Notes: generated from the letters alone by a model not told the origin. A DNA stretch of 64,000 nucleotides from Renibacterium salmoninarum ATCC 33209 (GCF_000018885.1 NC_010168.1:2604001-2668000); one strand, 5' to 3'. Counted from the first letter of the stretch, positions 1 through 9,501 are shown. Numbers and translations: made by a program.

Positions 1-1
1 G

Positions 2-442
2 AAAAACTATCGAGATGTTCCGGTGACCGAACTATCCGGAAAGACCGTGATCGACACCAATAACTACTACCCCGAGCGTGATGGCGTCATCGACGAGCTA
101 GAAGCCGAGACCACAACCACCTCAGAACTGCTGCAGGCTCACCTACCCGAGTCCAACGTAGTTAAGGCCTTCAATCACATCTACTTCAAGGACCTGCTTT
201 CGCAGGGCGAGCCAACGGCCACGCCCGGCCGTCGTGCGCTAGCAATAGCAGGCGATGACGAGGCGGCCAAGGCCACAACTGCAGCCTTGATCGAAGAATT
301 CGGGTTCGACGCCGTTGACGTCGGGGCGCTTAGCGAAGGTTGGCGCTATCAGCGTGACACCGAAGCTTATGTTGATCGGTACGATGCAAAAGGGCTAACA
401 ACCGCGCTCAAAAACGCCAAACGGTACTCCGAGGGCAGCTAG
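2..442 (+). CDS. NAD(P)-binding oxidoreductase, F420-dependent NADP reductase-like (5' truncated by window)
   Basis: This is the C-terminal part of a dinucleotide-binding enzyme. The frame is open from base 2, and the GTG at 23 is almost certainly an internal valine because coding continues upstream (KNYRDVPVTEL). The stretch GKTVIDTNNYYPERDG, followed by SNVVKAFNHIYF and a RRALAIAGDDEAAK segment, matches the second half of the Rossmann domain of NADPH-dependent F420 reductase-like proteins. In that family these segments hold the adopted product state and the NADP-binding lobe. The glycine-rich nucleotide-binding motif would lie before the window. The stop codon shares the bases CTAG with the stop of the convergent LysR gene. 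The substrate cannot be inferred. The family call is fairly secure, the function is not. Confidence 0.7.
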   Translation, partial: KNYRDVPVTELSGKTVIDTNNYYPERDGVIDELEAETTTTSELLQAHLPESNVVKAFNHIYFKDLLSQGEPTATPGRRALAIAGDDEAAKATTAALIEEFGFDAVDVGALSEGWRYQRDTEAYVDRYDAKGLTTALKNAKRYSEGS

Positions 443-1320
443 CGCAAGGACTTTGCAGCGCCTTTGATGGCGTCAGCCACCAATTTCAAGCTCACTGAGC
501 CAAGGCGCCATTGCTGCCAATACAGCGGCACATCAACATGACCGCGTGGTGCGATTCGTTGTAATGCGCCTGATTCCAGCAGGGCTGCTGCCTGCATTCG
601 CGGCACCATTCCCCAGCCAAAGCCGAGCTCTATGGCCTGCATAAAATCACTCGACGCCGGCACATAGTGCCGTGGCGGCTCCGGAGGGGTAGCACTTCGG
701 AGCCGCAGGTATCGATCCTGCAGATCGTCTTTACGGTCATAAATCACCGTCGGCGCTTTAGCCAGCGCAGCCACATTGGCACCACCTTCGAACCAGCGCG
801 CGGCAAACTCCGGCGAGCAGATTGGTAAATAACGCACGATGCCCAGCAAGGTTGAACTGCAGCCAGGTGCCGCTTTCGATTCGGACGTGATCGCGGCAAT
901 TGCATCGCCTTGACGCAGAACTTCTAGCGAGTGGTCCTGATCCTCACGCAGCAGTTCCAAACGCAATTGGGCTGCAAGCGGAGCCAAAGCAGGTAAGACC
1001 CAGGTAGCTAACGAGTCTGCGTTGACCACAATCGAAACCGCTGGCAACTCGTATCCGGGTTCAGCATCAAGTTCAGTGACCAGATCTGCGGTAAGCAACT
1101 CCGTATGCCTAGCAAAGCGCAACATCAGCTGCCCTGCATCGGTTAACTTCGGCGGCTTGCCACGCCGCAGCATCGGACGACCAAATTGGCGCTCCATGGC
1201 CAGTAACCGCTGGCTAACCGCCGATTGAGTGATGTCCAAGCTATTGGCCGCCGCCTCAAAACCGCCGTGATCAATAATCGCACTCAGTGCGCGGAGCTGT
1301 TCGGGCTGAACTTCCATCAT
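439..1320 (-). CDS. lysG: LysR-family regulator LysG/ArgP type
   Basis: A 293-residue LysR-type transcription factor. Residues about 3-60 form the winged helix-turn-helix (EQLRALSAIIDHGGFEAAAN, then TQSAVSQRLLAMERQFG), and the remainder is the effector-binding domain. The variant N-terminus and the divergent LysE-type exporter place it in the LysG/ArgP (IciA) subgroup, whose members activate export of basic amino acids when lysine or arginine accumulates. Two consecutive ATG codons open the frame, with no clear Shine-Dalgarno sequence. A TATAAG hexamer ends about 8 bases before the ATG, so leaderless translation is possible. The short divergent spacer suggests it binds there to control lysE and itself (inference). 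Confidence 0.85.
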   Translation of the reverse strand: MMEVQPEQLRALSAIIDHGGFEAAANSLDITQSAVSQRLLAMERQFGRPMLRRGKPPKLTDAGQLMLRFARHTELLTADLVTELDAEPGYELPAVSIVVNADSLATWVLPALAPLAAQLRLELLREDQDHSLEVLRQGDAIAAITSESKAAPGCSSTLLGIVRYLPICSPEFAARWFEGGANVAALAKAPTVIYDRKDDLQDRYLRLRSATPPEPPRHYVPASSDFMQAIELGFGWGMVPRMQAAALLESGALQRIAPRGHVDVPLYWQQWRLGSVSLKLVADAIKGAAKSLR

Positions 1321-1390
1321 TAGCTCAGCTTATAGTGCATTAAAAACATTAGCTGTTAGATTTAAATTTGAGTGCGTAGCGTAGTTACTC
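1321..1390. promoter_or_regulatory. Divergent lysG/lysE promoter region
   Basis: A 70-base AT-rich spacer separates the divergently transcribed regulator and exporter genes. It contains TTAGATTTAAATTTGAG, an AT-rich dyad-like core suitable for LysR-type binding (T-N11-A), and a TATAAG hexamer for the regulator side. Promoter elements for lysE are not distinct. The assignment rests on gene arrangement and known LysG biology. Confidence 0.45.
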
Positions 1391-2002
1391 GTGATGATTT
1401 TGACGGTACTTACCGGGCTGGGCACCAGCATTTCTTTGATCGCGGCCATCGGCGCGCAAAATGCGTTTGTGCTCCGCCAAGGCTTGCGCCGCGAGCACGT
1501 ACTGCCACTCATCGTGATCTGCGCACTCTCAGATGCGGTACTGATTTTTGCCGGAATTGCTGGCTTGGGATTCCTGGTGACATCTTTTCCGCTGATTTTG
1601 ACCGTAATCCGCTATGGGGGCGCCGCATTCCTGCTTTGCTACGGATTCATTGCGGCCCGGCGAGCTCTCCGGCCCGGTGCGCTAACTGCGCAAAAACCTG
1701 AGCGCAACTGCTCGCTCCGTACGGCGATTCTGACCTGTCTAGCCTTCACCTGGCTCAACCCACATGTCTATTTAGACACTGTGCTGTTGCTCGGCTCCGT
1801 GGCAACAGCACAAGGCGACCCAGAAAAGTGGTTCTTTGGTCTCGGGGCCGCCTTGGCAAGCATGATCTGGTTCAGTGCTTTGGGTTATGGATCGCGCCTA
1901 CTCGCACCACTGTTCGCAAAGCCCTTGGCCTGGCGAGTGCTGGACTCGCTCATTGCCGTCATGATGATAGGCTTGGCGACAATGTTGCTCGTTTCCAGTT
2001 GA
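1391..2002 (+). CDS. lysE: LysE/ArgO-family basic amino-acid exporter
   Basis: A 203-residue membrane protein with about six hydrophobic segments. It opens with TGLGTSISLIAAIGAQNAFV, the LysE signature region (IGAQNAF), and carries the CLAFTWLNPHVYLDT motif in the middle, typical of LysE/ArgO. It should export L-lysine and/or L-arginine across the inner membrane, driven by the proton or hydroxide gradient. GTG at 1391 is directly followed by ATG at 1394, and either could start translation; neither has a convincing ribosome binding site. The divergent lysG is the expected activator. The length is normal and no lesion is visible. Confidence 0.88.
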   Translation: MMILTVLTGLGTSISLIAAIGAQNAFVLRQGLRREHVLPLIVICALSDAVLIFAGIAGLGFLVTSFPLILTVIRYGGAAFLLCYGFIAARRALRPGALTAQKPERNCSLRTAILTCLAFTWLNPHVYLDTVLLLGSVATAQGDPEKWFFGLGAALASMIWFSALGYGSRLLAPLFAKPLAWRVLDSLIAVMMIGLATMLLVSS

Positions 2003-2008
2003 GCCGAT

Positions 2009-2587
2009 TTAGCCGTTGATCTTCTTCACCAAGGCCGCAATTTTAGCGTTTCCCGGTGCCACATTGATTTCAAAGTGCATTTCGTCTTTGCGTCCGTTGT
2101 AATCGCCACCCCAACGCACCACGCCATTGCAATCGGCAATGATTTTGTGGATTGCTTTGACCTGCGCGGCGCGAAACGTGCCTGCTTTGCCCAGCGGGTG
2201 CTGCGGCGCATTGCAATCAATGGCAGTTCCGCTGGCGTGGTTAGACAGGTCAGTGCTGCCGCTAATGTCCCGGTAAGCGAATCCCCAACAGGTGCCTTTG
2301 ACCAGCTTTTCAACTTCGCTGTTGAATCGCTTAGCTACGTACCCCAGGATCGTGCGCACATCCCCTTTGCGGACGCCGGGCGCAAAGCTCGCTGCGCCAA
2401 CCGTCAAAGTAGCAATGGGAGTGTCCTTAGCAGCAGACCAGCCGTTTTGCGATGTTGCAGCAAGTGCTGGCGCTGCTGCGGACACGCCAAGGCCAGCAGC
2501 AGCCACGATTACTGCGACGCCACGAACGGCAGTTCGGCGACTAATCAGCACAGTGCGGGTATTCGGAAGTTCAGATTCTTGGTGCAC
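2009..2587 (-). CDS. Secreted M15-family (VanY-like) peptidase
   Basis: A 192-residue protein that begins with a twin-arginine-like leader (ISRRTAVRGVAVIVAAAGLG, then an APALA cleavage region), followed by a domain with SNHASGTAIDCN and DEMHFEI. Those two motifs supply the His, Asp and second His zinc ligands of M15 peptidases, which cut D-Ala or L-Ala-D-Glu bonds in peptidoglycan stems. The open frame extends 52 codons upstream, but the GTG at 2587 has a GAAAGG ribosome binding site about seven bases ahead and puts the signal peptide near the N-terminus, so I chose it. It should act in the cell wall. Whether it is a carboxypeptidase or an endopeptidase is not decidable here. Confidence 0.8.
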   Translation of the reverse strand: MHQESELPNTRTVLISRRTAVRGVAVIVAAAGLGVSAAAPALAATSQNGWSAAKDTPIATLTVGAASFAPGVRKGDVRTILGYVAKRFNSEVEKLVKGTCWGFAYRDISGSTDLSNHASGTAIDCNAPQHPLGKAGTFRAAQVKAIHKIIADCNGVVRWGGDYNGRKDEMHFEINVAPGNAKIAALVKKING

Positions 2588-2711
2588 GGAAGTGCCTTTC
2601 TTCGGTTGATCCCCCAACCATCGGCAGCATAAATCTGCCCGAAGAATCTCACCGCCGTCAAGAGCGAACAGCGTGTCGCTAAATGTTCCCGGCAAACTCC
2701 CCGGAATGACC

Positions 2712-3704
2712 CTAGAGACTGACGATAATTGTCTTATTGCCAACCTGTCGAGCTTTAGCAGCGTCCAGCAATGGCTTGACCAGAACGTTCAGTGGCTCCA
2801 TCGAGCTATCCACCTCGACAACCACTGGGTGCTGATAGGCCAGCAAGGCGACCAAATCCCGCACCGCTGCTGCGGCGTCGTCGTCCGTCAACTCTGGCTC
2901 CCACCCCAGCAAAACGTCAGCGGCCGGATCATCAGCCGTGTCGCTCAGCGGATGAGGCCCAAAACTCACGCCGAAAGCTCTCAGCTTGCCTTTTTTACTC
3001 GGCTTTGCCGCGCCGCCAAAAGCACTCTCCGGCTCGGCCCTGAGCACGATAGCCCCCTGAGCTCCAGTTGAATCAGCGAGGAAGTACGCCTGGACTGTTC
3101 CAGGGCTAAGTGGCCCCGTAGGGCTCCAGCTATTGTGGACTGATTCGTACCAGCGTCCGACGACGTCGGTCAGCTCAACCGAGCCGGTAGCCAAATCCTG
3201 CACAACGTCAGCACCAGCATCTTCATCTGACTGATCTTCAGATTTTTGGAACCGCTGAAAAGACAGCGCACCAGGGTCAATCTGAATAAGCTGCGAGGTC
3301 TGAATCACTTCGGCATTAAGCGAAGCGACGAACGCCGCTCCCGAGGTATTTTCATCAACCTTCGCCGTGAGCACCCGAACGCCACTGGGTGCCTGAGCAG
3401 CTTCATGCCGGAGCATCGTCAGTAACGTTGCCGCAACGCCCTGCCGACGATGATCCCGCGCTACCTCGACATAAACCGAGAGCTTGCTAGCGTGCAGACG
3501 CTGTTCCATCACCACGCCAGCGGCTACCGGAATTCCCTGATCGGTAGCAACGATGCAACGCTTCCAATTTGAACCCTCACCACCGTTGCTATTAGCTGCC
3601 AACGTTTTGCGATACCAGGCGCTTTGCTCACCTTCCGGGTCGCCCCAGATCTGCAGTAATTCAGCTTCGTCACCGTCTTGCCAGGGGCGATACTCCAAAG
3701 TCAT
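2712..3704 (-). CDS. GNAT-family N-acetyltransferase
   Basis: A 330-residue protein with an N-terminal GNAT fold. Residues about 60-110 hold the acetyl-CoA binding signature, VEVARDHRRQGVAATLL (R/Q-x-x-G-x-A type). The C-terminal half (DVVGRWYESVHNSW onward) resembles a second, degenerate GNAT lobe, as in mycothiol-synthase-like double-domain proteins. The ATG at 3704 overlaps the glyS stop in a TAATG arrangement, implying translational coupling. An in-frame GTG nine bases upstream is less likely. The substrate is unknown. Double-GNAT architecture is inferred from length and weak similarity only. Confidence 0.7.
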   Translation of the reverse strand: MTLEYRPWQDGDEAELLQIWGDPEGEQSAWYRKTLAANSNGGEGSNWKRCIVATDQGIPVAAGVVMEQRLHASKLSVYVEVARDHRRQGVAATLLTMLRHEAAQAPSGVRVLTAKVDENTSGAAFVASLNAEVIQTSQLIQIDPGALSFQRFQKSEDQSDEDAGADVVQDLATGSVELTDVVGRWYESVHNSWSPTGPLSPGTVQAYFLADSTGAQGAIVLRAEPESAFGGAAKPSKKGKLRAFGVSFGPHPLSDTADDPAADVLLGWEPELTDDDAAAAVRDLVALLAYQHPVVVEVDSSMEPLNVLVKPLLDAAKARQVGNKTIIVSL

Positions 3705-5092
3705 TATGCCCACAGCAACCGCTCAGCCAAGTAGCCGCGTACCTTGTCCAAAGCAACCCGCTCTTGGCTCATTGAATCGCGTTCCCGAATGGTCACAGCC
3801 TGATCCTCCAGCGTGTCGAAGTCCACTGTGATGCAGAACGGGGTGCCAACTTCATCTTGGCGCCGGTAGCGACGTCCGATTGCGCCAGCGTCGTCGAATT
3901 CGATGTTCCAGCTCTTACGCAATTCCGCAGCCAGGTCCTTAGCCTTAGGCGAAAGATCTTCGTTGCGTGAAAGCGGCAACACTGCGGCTTTGATCGGCGC
4001 AAGCCGCGGATCAAGTTTCAATACCGTGCGAGTGTCTACCCCGCCTTTAGTGTTTGGTGCTTGGTCTTCGGTATAAGCATCGATCAGGAAAGCCATCATG
4101 GACCGAGTCAGCCCGAAGGACGGCTCAATGACATAGGGCGTGTAACGCTCACCGCTGGCCTGGTTGAAGTAGCTCAACTCGGTGCCGGAAGCCTTTGAGT
4201 GGTTGTTTAGATCGAAGTCGGTACGGTTTGCGATGCCCATCAGCTCGCCCCATTCGGACCCCTGGAAGCCAAACTTGTACTCGACGTCGATGGTGCCGGC
4301 GGAGTAGTGCGCCCGGTCATCTTCGGGCACATCGAATTTACGCATGTTGTCCGGGTTGATGCCCAGGTCCACGAACCATTCCCAGCAGGCGTCAACCCAA
4401 TGCTTGAACCACTCATCTGCGTCGGCCGGTGCGGTGAAGAACTCAATTTCCATCTGCTCAAACTCACGGGTACGGAAAATGAAGTTTCCGGGCGTGATCT
4501 CGTTGCGGAAAACTTTACCAATTTGGCCGATGCCGAACGGCGGCTTCTTGCGCGAGGTGGTCAGCACATTGTTGAAGTTGGTAAAAATGCCCTGCGCGGT
4601 CTCTGGGCGCAAATAATGCAAGCCTTCTTGGTTGTCTACCGGGCCAAGAAAGGTTTTCATGAGACCGGAGAACAATTGCGGCTCGGTCCAGCTTCCAGGC
4701 TGACCAGTATCTGGATCTTTAATGTCAGCCAAGCCGTTTTCCGGCGGATGACCGTGTTTGGCGGTGTACGCCTCGATCAGGTGATCTGCGCGGAATCGCT
4801 TATGCGTGTGCAGTGACTCCACCAACGGATCGGTGAACGTCTCCACGTGACCGGAGGCAACCCACGTCGGCGTGGGCAAAATGACGGAGGAATCCAGCCC
4901 GACCATATCGCCGCGACCACGGATGAAGGTCTGCCACCACTGCTTCTTGATGTTTTCCTTAAGTTCAACGCCCAAGGGGCCGTAATCCCATGCTGACCGC
5001 GAACCGCCGTAGATCTCTCCGGCCTGGAAGACGAATCCGCGGCGCTTAGCCAGCGAGATAATCGGATCGAGAGCGGATTTATTGGCGGCCAT
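3704..5092 (-). CDS. glyS: Glycyl-tRNA synthetase
   Basis: A 462-residue class II aminoacyl-tRNA synthetase of the alpha2 type (about 460 residues is usual). It charges tRNA-Gly in the cytoplasm. Visible signatures are the N-terminal [20 protein letters not shown], the motif-2 region [19 protein letters not shown] with [14 protein letters not shown], and motif 3 in [13 protein letters not shown] near residue 335. A C-terminal anticodon-binding domain follows ([12 protein letters not shown] onward). The frame is open 17 codons further upstream, but the ATG at 5092 is preceded by a good CAGGAG ribosome binding site and starts at the conserved MAANKS. A GNAT gene follows with coupled translation. 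No T-box leader was recognised upstream. Confidence 0.96.
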   Translation of the reverse strand: MAANKSALDPIISLAKRRGFVFQAGEIYGGSRSAWDYGPLGVELKENIKKQWWQTFIRGRGDMVGLDSSVILPTPTWVASGHVETFTDPLVESLHTHKRFRADHLIEAYTAKHGHPPENGLADIKDPDTGQPGSWTEPQLFSGLMKTFLGPVDNQEGLHYLRPETAQGIFTNFNNVLTTSRKKPPFGIGQIGKVFRNEITPGNFIFRTREFEQMEIEFFTAPADADEWFKHWVDACWEWFVDLGINPDNMRKFDVPEDDRAHYSAGTIDVEYKFGFQGSEWGELMGIANRTDFDLNNHSKASGTELSYFNQASGERYTPYVIEPSFGLTRSMMAFLIDAYTEDQAPNTKGGVDTRTVLKLDPRLAPIKAAVLPLSRNEDLSPKAKDLAAELRKSWNIEFDDAGAIGRRYRRQDEVGTPFCITVDFDTLEDQAVTIRERDSMSQERVALDKVRGYLAERLLWA

Positions 5093-5263
5093 ATAGGTCA
5101 ACTCCTGGGGTATGCGGACGGCTGGATGCAGAACGCGGAACATTGCGTGTGTCCACTTGCGTTGGACAGACCAAGCCTACCGGGCGATCTTGCTAGCTTA
5201 AACTTGCTAGCTCAAATTCGAGTCGGTGTTGAGCGAATATTGTGCAAGCAACCGCATAAGGAT

Positions 5264-5330
5264 GTCCCGCCGGCGAGCCCGCTCGGTGGGACAAACTAGT
5301 TCTTCCCACTGAGTTCGCTTGCGCAGTGGG
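5264..5330. terminator. Two adjacent hairpins between lactonase gene and glyS
   Basis: Two inverted repeats lie after the lactonase stop and before glyS. The first spans 5264-5292 (GTCCC...GGGAC, about 10 pairs with two G-U). The second spans 5305-5330 (CCCACTG...CAGTGGG, 7 pairs, 12-base loop). The GTGGGA/TCCCAC blocks could also pair alternatively between the two. There is no T-run, so a terminator is plausible but not proven. The glyS promoter must lie between here and 5093. Confidence 0.4.
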
Positions 5331-5357
5331 ACCCAGTCGAGCACGGTCCCCCGCCGT

Positions 5358-6395
5358 TCAGGAAATCACCAAGCACGCGGGCGTGCCAATGCTGACCTCT
5401 TGTAGCTTTGCGCCCAGCAAGCCGTCTGGCTGCAGCGCAAATACTGTGATGCTGTCGCCTTTTTGGTTGGCGGCATAGAGAACGCCAGCTCCCATGAGGC
5501 CAGTACCCAAGGCAAAATTTCGCGGCCAGGCACCCTCGGTGAGAACTTCCTGGACTAGCTCCGGCAGCCCCTCCTCGGCCAGTGTATTGAGCTTGAAAAC
5601 GCTGATCTGATCCTGTCCTCGGATGCTGGCATAGGCCAACGTACCGTCTACGGAAAGTTCAATATGCGCTGGATAACTGTTCCCAACGCTTTCCCGAGTG
5701 AATAGTGCCACCTGCCCACGGTGTTGCCAGCCACCGGCGGCTTCGCGCCGAGCACGGCTGAAAACATGCAATTGCCCGTCGAGTTCACCCATGACCAAAA
5801 GATGATCTACCGAATCACTACGACGCAAGACTAGGTGACGTGGGCCGGTGCCAGCTGGCAACTGCAACCGGGCTTCTTGGCTCAGTTCTGTGGAGTTCGG
5901 CCGTAGTTCAAGCCCCGAATCGGAGCCAAGATCAGCGACGAAAACTGTGCCGTAAGGCGTTGGCACGGTTTGATGCGCATGCGGACTTTCTTGACGATCG
6001 GTCACTGGCCCGGAACCATTCAACTGCAAAGTGCACTGGATCTCGAGTGCCCGTTGTGCGGCCAGTAGCGATACGGTGCCGGAGCTATAGTTCGCCACAA
6101 TGACCTGCCCGCCCGGCAAAAGCGAGAGGTGGCAAGGGTCCGCGCCGATCACTGGCGATTGGCTCACCAATTCCAACGAACCGTCGTGGAAATCGCGCTC
6201 AAAGACCAGCATCCGGCCCTGTTCGCACTCCGAAACTACGCTCACGCCGTCGGCTGCCAACGCCATAAAAGACGGGTCGGCGACGTCGGCCCGGAGCTTT
6301 CGCTGACCCAGCAAGCCGTCGTCGGCAATGTCAAAGGAACTGATACCAGCGCCACGATTTGATCCGGAGGTGTACGAGCCAACAAGGAGTTCCAT
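5358..6395 (-). CDS. pgl: Lactonase-family beta-propeller protein (6-phosphogluconolactonase-like)
   Basis: A 345-residue protein of the YbhE/PgL seven-bladed propeller family. It opens with MELLVGSYTSG and carries SPHAHQTVPTPYGTVFVADL, TGPRHLVL and NSYPAHIELSVDGTLAYASI, blade motifs of this family. Members hydrolyse 6-phosphogluconolactone in the pentose phosphate pathway or related lactones, and activity on phosphorylated substrate is not certain from sequence. There is no Shine-Dalgarno sequence, but a TAGGCT -10 hexamer ends six bases before the ATG, which is the spacing of a leaderless transcript. It follows asnB on the same strand after a hairpin. Confidence 0.8.
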   Translation of the reverse strand: MELLVGSYTSGSNRGAGISSFDIADDGLLGQRKLRADVADPSFMALAADGVSVVSECEQGRMLVFERDFHDGSLELVSQSPVIGADPCHLSLLPGGQVIVANYSSGTVSLLAAQRALEIQCTLQLNGSGPVTDRQESPHAHQTVPTPYGTVFVADLGSDSGLELRPNSTELSQEARLQLPAGTGPRHLVLRRSDSVDHLLVMGELDGQLHVFSRARREAAGGWQHRGQVALFTRESVGNSYPAHIELSVDGTLAYASIRGQDQISVFKLNTLAEEGLPELVQEVLTEGAWPRNFALGTGLMGAGVLYAANQKGDSITVFALQPDGLLGAKLQEVSIGTPACLVIS

Positions 6396-6401
6396 CGGAT
6401 T

Positions 6402-6407
6402 AGCCTA
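6402..6407 (-). promoter_or_regulatory. -10 hexamer of a likely leaderless lactonase transcript
   Basis: TAGGCT reads on the minus strand with six bases between it and the ATG at 6395, so transcription would start at or next to the A of the start codon. The same TAGGCT hexamer appears in front of accD, accA and the ybjQ-like gene in this window. No good -35 is visible. Confidence 0.5.
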
Positions 6408-6414
6408 CATAAAG

Positions 6415-6466
6415 CTCTCGCGAGAGGTCGTGACATGACAATAACGCCAAGGTGTCGCGACCTCTC
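6415..6466. terminator. Hairpin after asnB plus 12-bp palindrome
   Basis: Arms at 6422-6435 and 6453-6466 (GAGAGGTCGTGACA against TGTCGCGACCTCTC) pair at 13 of 14 positions across a 17-base loop. They overlap a perfect 12-base palindrome, CTCTCGCGAGAG, at 6415-6426. The position just after the asnB stop fits a terminator, but the structure also sits upstream of the lactonase promoter and could be an operator. Confidence 0.4.
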
Positions 6467-6480
6467 ACGAGGATTGCTGC

Positions 6481-8357
6481 TTAGACCTCTAACGCGAGGC
6501 CATACTGACGAATCCAAGCATCCATCTGGATGGTGCTTTCCGCTTGGTAGCGCTCGCCCATTGCGCCACTTCCACCGGTACGAATCATTTCTTTGAGCGC
6601 AGCTACGTTCATAAGATCCAGCACCGGGCTGTCACCGCGGTCCAGGATCTCACCGACCTGGTAGAACAGTGCTTTGTTCTACCAGGGTCTTGCGTCGAAG
6701 GGTACGAGCTCTTAACGCGTTCGACGACGGACTGTGGCAAGAGATCTTTAGTTGCGTGCCGCAGCAGCGACTTCTCCCGACCATCGAAAATCGTCATGGC
6801 CCAGGGAGTTCCGTACACGTACTGCACCAACCGGTGATCACAGAACGGCACTCGAACTTCAAGTCCGACGGCCATACTCATCCGGTCCTTACGATCCAGC
6901 AAGATCGGCAGGAATTTAGTCAGGTACAAGTAGCTCACTTCGCGCATCCGCGCTTCGAGTCCGGTCTCGCCAGCACGGCGCGGCACCTCAGCAAGGGCTT
7001 GATGATACTGGGACTGCACATACCCTGGCAGGTCCAACTTTGCCGCGAAGGCAGGATTCATCACACCATTGTTATCGGCCCCGCCACCAAATGCGCTAGC
7101 TGCAATGCCAGTAATCCACGGGAAAGTGCCCGCTTCCCGAGCTACCGGATCGTGGAATTCCTTGTACCCGCCAAAGACTTCATCGGCGGATTCGCCGGAC
7201 AACGCAACGGTTGAATGCTGGCGTACCGCTTTGAACAGCAAGTACAGCGAAGTATCCATATCCCCCATACCCGGGAAATCCCGGGCGGTGAGCACCGCAG
7301 AACGCGCCGCCGGATCCATCAGCTCTTCGTTGTTGAGCACCAAGTTGGTGTGTGAGGCCTTGGGGTATTGCGCTTTGAGGTGCTCCGCAACGTCGATGAT
7401 GTACGGACCATCCGGCGTCGGACGAAACTCGTCGGCTTTGAACTCCTCTTCATAACCAGCAAAGTCAACGGAGAACGAACGCACGCCCTCGCCGGTAGTG
7501 GCGTTGAGTTGTTTGGCGGACAAAGCCGTCAAGGCCGATGAATCCAAACCACCGGACAACAGCGTGCACAACGGCACGTCGGCAATCAGCTGGCGTTGTG
7601 CCGTGTCTTCGAGCAGCTCACGCACGGTGGCGATCGTGGCGTCCAGATCGTCCGTGTGTTCGTGATCGTCCAAGGCCCAATAACGCAGCTCAGTAATGCC
7701 TTGTCGATTGATCTTGACGATATGCGCGGGTGGTACTTCCTGCATACCTTTGAAGACCGAGTTGCCAGTATTGGCCGAGAAACCCATCAGCCTGCGCAAA
7801 CCGTCCAAATCAACGGTTCGCTCGGCCAGCTGATTGGCCAAAATTGCCTTCGGTTCAGAACCGAAAAGCACGCCGTCGGGAGTTTGCAAGTAGTACAACG
7901 GCTTAATGCCCAGCCGGTCACGCAGAAGCGTCAACTCTTGTTTCTCGGTGTCCCAGAGGGCCTAGGCAAACATGCCGTTGAAGCGTTCGACGACCTCGCG
8001 CTCGTCTTTACCGCCCCAGTGGGCGTGCGCTTGCAGCACCACTTCGGTATCGCTACTGGTGCGAAAGTTTCGCCCCGCAGCAGCTAGTTGCTCGCGAAAC
8101 TCACGGAAGTTGTACGTCTCACCGGTGTAGATCAACACCTGCCTTGTGGCGTCTTCTTCATCTCTGAGCATCGGCTGGTGGCCGTTTTGTAGGTCAATAA
8201 TCGACAGTCGTCGATGCCCTAATGCCACATGTTCGTCGATCCAGACTCCTTCGTCATCGGGTCCTCGACAAACGATAGTCCTCGTCATCGCCAAAGCGGT
8301 GGCCTTTTCATTCCGGAGATCACGATCAAACGAGACCCAGCCGGCAATTCCACACAT
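6481..8357 (-). pseudogene. asnB: Asparagine synthase (glutamine-hydrolysing), broken
   Basis: The full-length frame would encode about 625 residues, the normal AsnB size, which makes asparagine from aspartate, ATP and glutamine. The N-terminal glutaminase domain starts MCGIAGW with the nucleophile Cys2. The synthetase domain has LLSGGLDSSALTAL (PP-loop) and VGLEVRVPFCDHRLVQYV. Two lesions are visible. An in-frame TAG at 7962-7964 replaces an aromatic codon in the FNGMFA-x-ALWD segment, leaving only a roughly 130-residue fragment. A frameshift near 6683-6690 disrupts the tail after SYPSTQDP; the correct tail is readable in another frame to a TAA at 6481. The start at 8357 has GAAGG nine bases upstream. 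A second in-frame ATG lies at 8363. Confidence 0.88.
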
Positions 8358-8472
8358 GTCCATAACCCTTCGTTAGTTGCCCTAAGTAATGTTATTGATT
8401 GAAGGGTCGAACGACAAGGGGAAAAGCTGAATACCCAGCGAGTTGCCAGCTTGAGCTAGTCAGTCGGTGGAT

Positions 8473-9441
8473 CTAGCGGCGAGGCCTGCGAGGCCAAGGC
8501 AAAGTAGCCAGCACGACGGCGAGCAGCGTGAGCAGGGTGCCCCACCAAGTGGCCGGTGCGATGACGGTGCCCGCCGTTGGCACGAGGAGATCCAAGGCAA
8601 GTGAGCCAAGCAGCTGGCCAGCAATCATGCCCAACCCAGTCAGCAAAACACCCAGACCGCGAACTAGCCAGGCAGCAAGACAGATAAAGAAGCAGCCAAG
8701 CGCGCCGCCAAGGTAGTACCACCATTCACTTGGCAAGCCGTTGCCAAACCCGGCGAACAGTACTTTGACCAGCCAAGCCACTAGTAGCACCGCGGTTCCG
8801 GCAACAAAGTTGATCACAGTCGCCGCAAGCGGAGTGCCATAATGCACAGTCTGGGTGCCGTTCATCGCTTGTTGAAAGCTCATCAAAAATCCTGCCACCA
8901 ACGGCAGCAACACTGGTAACAACCAATGCCAAATGCTTTCAGATTGGTTGAACCGAGGTGAAACGGCCCAGATGACGGCGGCGATGGTGAGCAGCACTGA
9001 GATGACTCGGATCCCGGTAATCGCTTTCTTTCCGGCTGGCGATATCCCCAGCCGATCGACCAACAAACCACTGAGACTTTGCCCGGTGACTACCGCGACG
9101 GTAAAGAGCGCAATCCCGATCACGGCCACGGTCAGCCCTTGGGCCATCACCAAGAATGCGCCAATAACGCCCGCTGCGAGATACCAGCGCGGGAATTTCC
9201 TGGCCCGAACCACAGGTGCAATCGCCCGCAATCCGCGGCGTCCAGCAGGAAGGATCAGCGACGCCAAAACAATCAACACCAGGCCGGATCCGAAGCTCAT
9301 CACAGCTGCTGCCAAGCCATCCCCTAGCGCTGCGCCGAGGGACCCGTTAGATCGGCCCTGACCGGCAACGGCCAAACCGCCGATCACGGCAAGCGGCAGC
9401 CCCAAAAGTATCGGCACCTTGTGCGGATTAGTTGCATTCAT
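8473..9441 (-). CDS. DMT-superfamily YdcZ/DUF606-type membrane transporter
   Basis: A 322-residue, highly hydrophobic protein with about ten membrane segments arranged as two homologous halves. Each half starts with a GLPLAVIGGLAVAGQ- or LVAGFLMSFQQAMNGT-type segment, the hallmark of tandem DUF606 (YdcZ) proteins in the drug/metabolite transporter superfamily. The N-terminal half has QGRSNGSLGAALGDGLAAAV and the C-terminal half AMNGTQTVHYGTPLAATVIN. The substrate is unknown. It is transcribed away from the S4-domain gene with a short divergent spacer. No lesions are seen. Confidence 0.75.
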   Translation of the reverse strand: MNATNPHKVPILLGLPLAVIGGLAVAGQGRSNGSLGAALGDGLAAAVMSFGSGLVLIVLASLILPAGRRGLRAIAPVVRARKFPRWYLAAGVIGAFLVMAQGLTVAVIGIALFTVAVVTGQSLSGLLVDRLGISPAGKKAITGIRVISVLLTIAAVIWAVSPRFNQSESIWHWLLPVLLPLVAGFLMSFQQAMNGTQTVHYGTPLAATVINFVAGTAVLLVAWLVKVLFAGFGNGLPSEWWYYLGGALGCFFICLAAWLVRGLGVLLTGLGMIAGQLLGSLALDLLVPTAGTVIAPATWWGTLLTLLAVVLATLPWPRRPRR

Positions 9442-9501
9442 TCTTGCTCCTCGAACAGCTCAGCTTCTACAGCATTCTTGATTCTCAGGCATGATGGGTA
9501 C

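Noticed and set aside
5093..5357. T-box leader upstream of glyS
   Set aside because: Hairpins are present, but no T-box consensus or specifier-loop layout could be recognised.
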